Below, piece by piece: positions 6,384-9,199 of a stretch of 9,199 nucleotides of DNA. The position numbers were made by a program, and so were the translations under genes. Positions within the stretch are counted from its first letter, which is position 1, and every line of letters starts with the position of its first letter. Source of the stretch: a bacterium (GTDB lineage Bacteria; UBP14; UBA6098; B30-G16); assembly GCA_027064665.1 (NCBI GenBank), contig JAMOPH010000307.1:1-9199 (forward strand), read 5' to 3'. The notes below the pieces were generated by a model. The model made no database searches and was not told the origin of the DNA. It worked only from the letters and a program-made list of their open reading frames with translations.

Positions 6384-7916
6384 ATGCAGGGGAAAAGGGC
6401 AATAGAGATTTTATCAGTTGCAGCGGTTTTGGTCTCTTTTTTGGCGGTTGGGTGTGCCAAGAGAGTTGCCCCCTCGGGTGGTCCCGTCGATAAAACTCCG
6501 CCGGAAATCGCAGAATCAGTTCCGCAGAATGGTGCAGTTAATTTCCCCGCCGACGGCGAAATTTTCGTCCGGTTCTCCGAGCCAGTCAAAGCCAACCGGG
6601 ATGCGGTGTTGATTTTTCCTCCCGAAAGCGTTGAAATCAATTTCGGCAAAAATTTGGTCAAAATCCGCCCCCGCGAAAAATTCAGGGAAAATACCACATA
6701 CACCCTGATTTTCACCCCGGATTTTTCCGACCGCCACGGCAACAACCTAAAATCCCCGCTGACGATAGCGTTCTCCACCGGCGACCATATTGACACGCTT
6801 TCTATCTCCGGGCAGGTGATTGATGCCCTCTCGCTGAAGCCCGTGGCGGGGGCTCTCGTCGCCGCATTGACGGATTCTGAACTCTCGCCGTCCGCGGTGG
6901 TGCGAGTGGGCTTTGCCGGCGAGAATGGGCGGTTCGTTCTGGGCAATCTCGCGCCGAAAAAATACTACCTCTGCGCCCTTTCCGGCACGGGAACCAAATT
7001 TGACCCCATCTCCGCCGAGAAAATCTCGTCGCCGACAGAGCCCGTGCCCGCCGGGGAGACGCTTCCCCATTGCCTTGTGATGATTCCCAACGACACGACC
7101 GCGCCGCAGGTTCTTTCGGTCTCCGCGGCGGCGCCGAATGTGGTCAAACTGACCCTGTCCGAGTTCGCCGATATCCGCAGAATGGTGACAGAAAATCTTT
7201 TGCCGTGGTATTTCCCCGCCGACTCAAAGGAAGTTTTCATAAAAATTTCCGGCGGCATCAAAAAAATCCCGCTGCCCCTGTGCGACCGATGGGGCAACTG
7301 CGCCGAGACGACACTGGCGCTTCCGGATTCCTTCCCGCCCGACACCCTTCCGCCCGCGCCGGTGATTTTTGGCAAATTCTTCTCGCTTTTCCCGGGTCAA
7401 AACCTGATAATTCCCTTCGTCGAGCCGATTGAGGGCGATTTCCGCGCCGTTATGCACGATACCCTCGTCCCCTGCGATGTGCGGAAACCCGCGCCGAACG
7501 CGGTGGAGATTGAGTTTGCAAAAATCCCGCCGCCGGGGGACTCAATCCTGATAATCGCCGACAGTTTGTGCGACCTTTTCGGGAACTGCGCCGCCGAAAC
7601 TCTGGTCTGCCGAATTTCCAACGAAAAGCCCGGCGAGGTGGAGATTTCCGGCGATTTCCCCTGCCAAAATCCAAAAATTTTCCTGTGGAATGGGAAAAAG
7701 CGCTTTTTCGCCCGTAGAGCCGACGGCGGATTTGCCTGCTATGTGCCGGCGGGGGAGTATTCCCTCTGGTGCCTGTGCGACGAGAATTCCGACGGCCGCT
7801 GGACATCGGGGCGGTGGAGTCCGTTTGCGCCCGGCGAGGAAATTTTTTTGTATCCCGACACGATTTCGGTGCGCGCGGGATGGAAAACCCAAGTCAACTG
7901 GCGCATTCCGCAATGA
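6384..7916 (+). CDS. Ig-like (Big_5) and carboxypeptidase-regulatory domain lipoprotein
   Basis: A 510-residue predicted lipoprotein. The n-region MQGKR, a hydrophobic segment and 'LAVGC' form a lipoprotein signal, with Cys24 as the lipidated residue. 'SGGPVDKTPPEI' just after it is typical of a lipoprotein family common in Bacteroidota-like bacteria. Residues ~38-133 match an SbsA/Big_5 Ig-like domain ending 'SDRHGN...FSTG'; ~140-205 resemble a carboxypeptidase-regulatory fold (SGQVIDALSLKPVAGALV). Two degenerate Ig-like segments follow, each closing with a D-x-x-G-N turn (CDRWGN ~300, CDLFGN ~396). The end has 'DENSDGRWTSGRW' and 'ISVRAGW', as in that lipoprotein family. Function is unknown. 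ATG 6384 leaves a normal signal peptide but lacks a clear Shine-Dalgarno; TTG 6366 is an alternative, and TAA at 6339 blocks anything further upstream. Its stop overlaps the lpxB start by 4 nt. Confidence 0.85.
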   Translation: MQGKRAIEILSVAAVLVSFLAVGCAKRVAPSGGPVDKTPPEIAESVPQNGAVNFPADGEIFVRFSEPVKANRDAVLIFPPESVEINFGKNLVKIRPREKFRENTTYTLIFTPDFSDRHGNNLKSPLTIAFSTGDHIDTLSISGQVIDALSLKPVAGALVAALTDSELSPSAVVRVGFAGENGRFVLGNLAPKKYYLCALSGTGTKFDPISAEKISSPTEPVPAGETLPHCLVMIPNDTTAPQVLSVSAAAPNVVKLTLSEFADIRRMVTENLLPWYFPADSKEVFIKISGGIKKIPLPLCDRWGNCAETTLALPDSFPPDTLPPAPVIFGKFFSLFPGQNLIIPFVEPIEGDFRAVMHDTLVPCDVRKPAPNAVEIEFAKIPPPGDSILIIADSLCDLFGNCAAETLVCRISNEKPGEVEISGDFPCQNPKIFLWNGKKRFFARRADGGFACYVPAGEYSLWCLCDENSDGRWTSGRWSPFAPGEEIFLYPDTISVRAGWKTQVNWRIPQ

Positions 7917-9052
7917 CCGGGGGCAAAAACATATTGATTGTCGCGGGCGAAATCTCCGGCGATCTGCACGGCGCCGCGCTTGTCCGCGAGATGAGGGCAA
8001 TCTGCCCGGGGATGTCCTTCTGGGGTTTCGGCGGACAAAAAATGCGCGATGCCGGCGTGGAAACTTTGGTTGATGTCTCCCAACTGGCGGTGATGGGGCT
8101 TTTTGATGTGGTTCGGCACATCCCGCGGATAAGGGGATATATGCGGCGTCTGCTTGAGGTCGCGCAAAAACGCCGCCCCGCGCTGGCAATTTTGATTGAC
8201 TACCCCGGATTCAACCTCAAACTCGCCCCGAAACTCAAAAAAATTGGAATCCCGGTGGGGTATTACATCTCCCCGCAGTTGTGGGCGTGGGCGGAAAACC
8301 GCGTCCGCGTGGTCAGAAAGTTCGTGGACAGGATGGTCTGCATCCTGCCGTTTGAGAAGGATTTCTACGCCCGATATGGCGTTGAGGTGGACTATGTCGG
8401 GCATCCGTTTGTGGATATAGTTCACCCGGAGATGGACGAGGCGGATTTCCGGCGCGCGGTGGGCATTGACGGCGATTTTCTGGCGCTTCTGCCGGGCTCC
8501 CGCGACAGAGAAATTACCCGCCTTCTGCCGATTATGGTGCGGATTCGCCGCAGGGTCGCCGAATATCTGGGCAAAGAAATTCCCGCGGTGATTGCGTCGG
8601 CGCCGGGGAAACGCCCGCTGATAGAATCTCTTCTGCCGGACGACGATTTCCGCGTGGTGGAGAACCTTACATATTCGGCGATGGCATATGCCCGTGCGGG
8701 CTTGGTCGCCTCGGGAAGCGCCACGCTTGAAGCCGCAATTTTGAACCTGCCCGCGGTGGTGCTCTACCGCGTTGACCCGCTGTCGTGGGCAATCGGGAAG
8801 CGCATAATAAAAACGCCCCACATCGCTCTGGCGAATTTAGTGGCGGGCGAGAGGGTGTATCCGGAGTTCGTGCAGGATATCCCGGTTGAACAGGTTGCGG
8901 GCATCGTGGCGGGATTTTTCCGCGATGATTCGGCGGTGGATTCGGTTCGGCGCAAACTTGAGACAATCCGCACAAAACTGGGACCGGGCGGTGCGGCGCT
9001 CAGGGCAGGGGAGATTTTCTGTGAACTTGCCCAAAAACAGGGGAATTGTTGA
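7913..9052 (+). CDS. lpxB: Lipid-A-disaccharide synthase LpxB
   Basis: This is a 379-residue GT19 glycosyltransferase, nearly the same length as E. coli LpxB (382). It condenses UDP-2,3-diacylglucosamine with lipid X to give the tetraacyl disaccharide 1-phosphate of lipid A at the cytoplasmic face of the inner membrane. Visible signatures: AGEISGDLHG (11-20), DYPGFN (96-101), SPQLWAWAENR (120-130), VGHPFVD (162-168), LLPGSRDREI (192-201), ASGSATLE (266-273) and HIALANLVAGERVYPEFVQ (303-321), all in the expected order. The ATG at 7913 overlaps the lipoprotein stop as ATGA and puts the first motif about ten residues in, as in the family. The same frame extends back to 7769 but that part overlaps lipoprotein coding sequence and is not LpxB-like. 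No Shine-Dalgarno precedes the start, so it probably depends on translational coupling. A PAP2 gene follows after 2 nt. Confidence 0.96.
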   Translation: MTGGKNILIVAGEISGDLHGAALVREMRAICPGMSFWGFGGQKMRDAGVETLVDVSQLAVMGLFDVVRHIPRIRGYMRRLLEVAQKRRPALAILIDYPGFNLKLAPKLKKIGIPVGYYISPQLWAWAENRVRVVRKFVDRMVCILPFEKDFYARYGVEVDYVGHPFVDIVHPEMDEADFRRAVGIDGDFLALLPGSRDREITRLLPIMVRIRRRVAEYLGKEIPAVIASAPGKRPLIESLLPDDDFRVVENLTYSAMAYARAGLVASGSATLEAAILNLPAVVLYRVDPLSWAIGKRIIKTPHIALANLVAGERVYPEFVQDIPVEQVAGIVAGFFRDDSAVDSVRRKLETIRTKLGPGGAALRAGEIFCELAQKQGNC

Positions 9053-9054
9053 CA

Positions 9055-9199
9055 ATGCTCGCGCTTGACGAAAGACTTTTCCTGCTGATAAATCGGCATC
9101 TGGTCTCGCCGGCGCTGGATTTTCTGATGCCGATTTTCTCCGCCAAGGAGGGCTGGATTCCCGTCATCGTGGCGGTTTTAGTTGCGTTCATATTTTTTG
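9055..9199 (+). CDS. PAP2-family membrane phosphatase (3' partial)
   Basis: Only the first 48 codons are present before the window ends. The sequence MLALDERLFLLINRHL, then 'SPALDFLMPIFS', then a hydrophobic segment (VIVAVLVAFIFF) is the typical N-terminus of bacterial PAP2 membrane phosphatases. The catalytic motifs (KX6RP, PSGH, SRX5HX3D) would lie beyond the edge, so activity cannot be judged. The ATG at 9055 is 2 nt after the lpxB stop, with AGGGGA (9039-9044) about 10 nt upstream. Next to lpxB, it could dephosphorylate undecaprenyl diphosphate, phosphatidylglycerophosphate or lipid A; the sequence here does not decide between them. Confidence 0.72.
   Translation, partial: MLALDERLFLLINRHLVSPALDFLMPIFSAKEGWIPVIVAVLVAFIFF

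Noticed and set aside
6278..6946. Open frame of 222 codons on the minus strand over the lipoprotein start
   Set aside because: It is Ser/Thr/Ala-rich without motifs and antisense to the signal peptide and Big_5 domain, which are well supported.
7769..7912. N-terminal extension of lpxB upstream of ATG 7913
   Set aside because: These 48 codons overlap the conserved C-terminus of the lipoprotein in another frame and have no similarity to LpxB; the ATGA overlap is the better start.
5480..7990. Recurrent GCCGGCGA/TCCGGCGA words as a possible DNA uptake or Chi-like signal
   Set aside because: They fall in coding frames as Ala/Ser-Gly-Asp/Glu codons and match the general codon preference of this GC-rich genome.
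7739..8821. Open frame of 360 codons on the minus strand across lpxB
   Set aside because: It is antisense to lpxB, whose motifs are all intact, and has low-complexity Arg/His/Asn-rich composition without domains.

Overview
This window looks like a piece of chromosome from a Gram-negative (diderm) bacterium. Two lipid A genes (an LpxL/HtrB-type acyltransferase and LpxB), a lipoprotein with a lipobox, and a large exported protein with a PNPFN-type FlgD-like C-terminal domain all imply an outer membrane. The multi-domain Ig/propeller protein and the 'SGGPVDKTPPE' lipoprotein resemble proteins of the Fibrobacteres-Chlorobi-Bacteroidetes side of the tree and nearby candidate phyla (WOR-3, Cloacimonadota, Zixibacteria and similar). 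I cannot place it more precisely. Most of the window is GC-rich (44 of 60 bases are G or C in 5341-5400), but the first ~690 bases (19 of 60 in 541-600) and a small patch around 6027-6290 (23 of 60 in 6061-6120) are clearly AT-richer.

Layout. 1-688 (+): an AT-rich MNT nucleotidyltransferase/HEPN toxin-antitoxin-type pair. The MNT gene is cut by the window edge, and the HEPN gene is interrupted by an in-frame TAG at a normally conserved Gln codon. 698-4298 (-): a two-gene unit, read right to left, made of an 899-residue exported protein (seven propeller-like repeats, about four Ig-like domains and a FlgD-like C-terminal domain) followed 1 nt later by the LpxL-type acyltransferase. 4299-4385: a divergent promoter region. 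4386-6026 (+): bifunctional NAD(P)H-hydrate repair enzyme (YjeF/Nnr). 6056-6274 (+): a consensus-like promoter and a 54-codon orphan gene in an AT-rich patch. 6384-9199 (+): an Ig-like/carboxypeptidase-regulatory lipoprotein, LpxB overlapping it by 4 nt, and the start of a PAP2-family phosphatase gene cut by the right edge.

How the genes fit together. The two flanking operons centre on the cell envelope: LpxB makes the lipid A disaccharide, the LpxL-type enzyme adds a secondary acyl chain, and the PAP2 protein may act on an isoprenoid or lipid A phosphate. Each lipid A gene is translationally linked to an exported Ig-like protein of unknown function. Nnr is a housekeeping metabolite-repair enzyme. 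The MNT/HEPN pair looks like an acquired module that has begun to decay. I see no tRNA, rRNA, CRISPR array, transposase or convincing rho-independent terminator. The most notable points are the amber-interrupted HEPN gene, the seven-repeat exported protein, and the lipoprotein-lpxB coupling.
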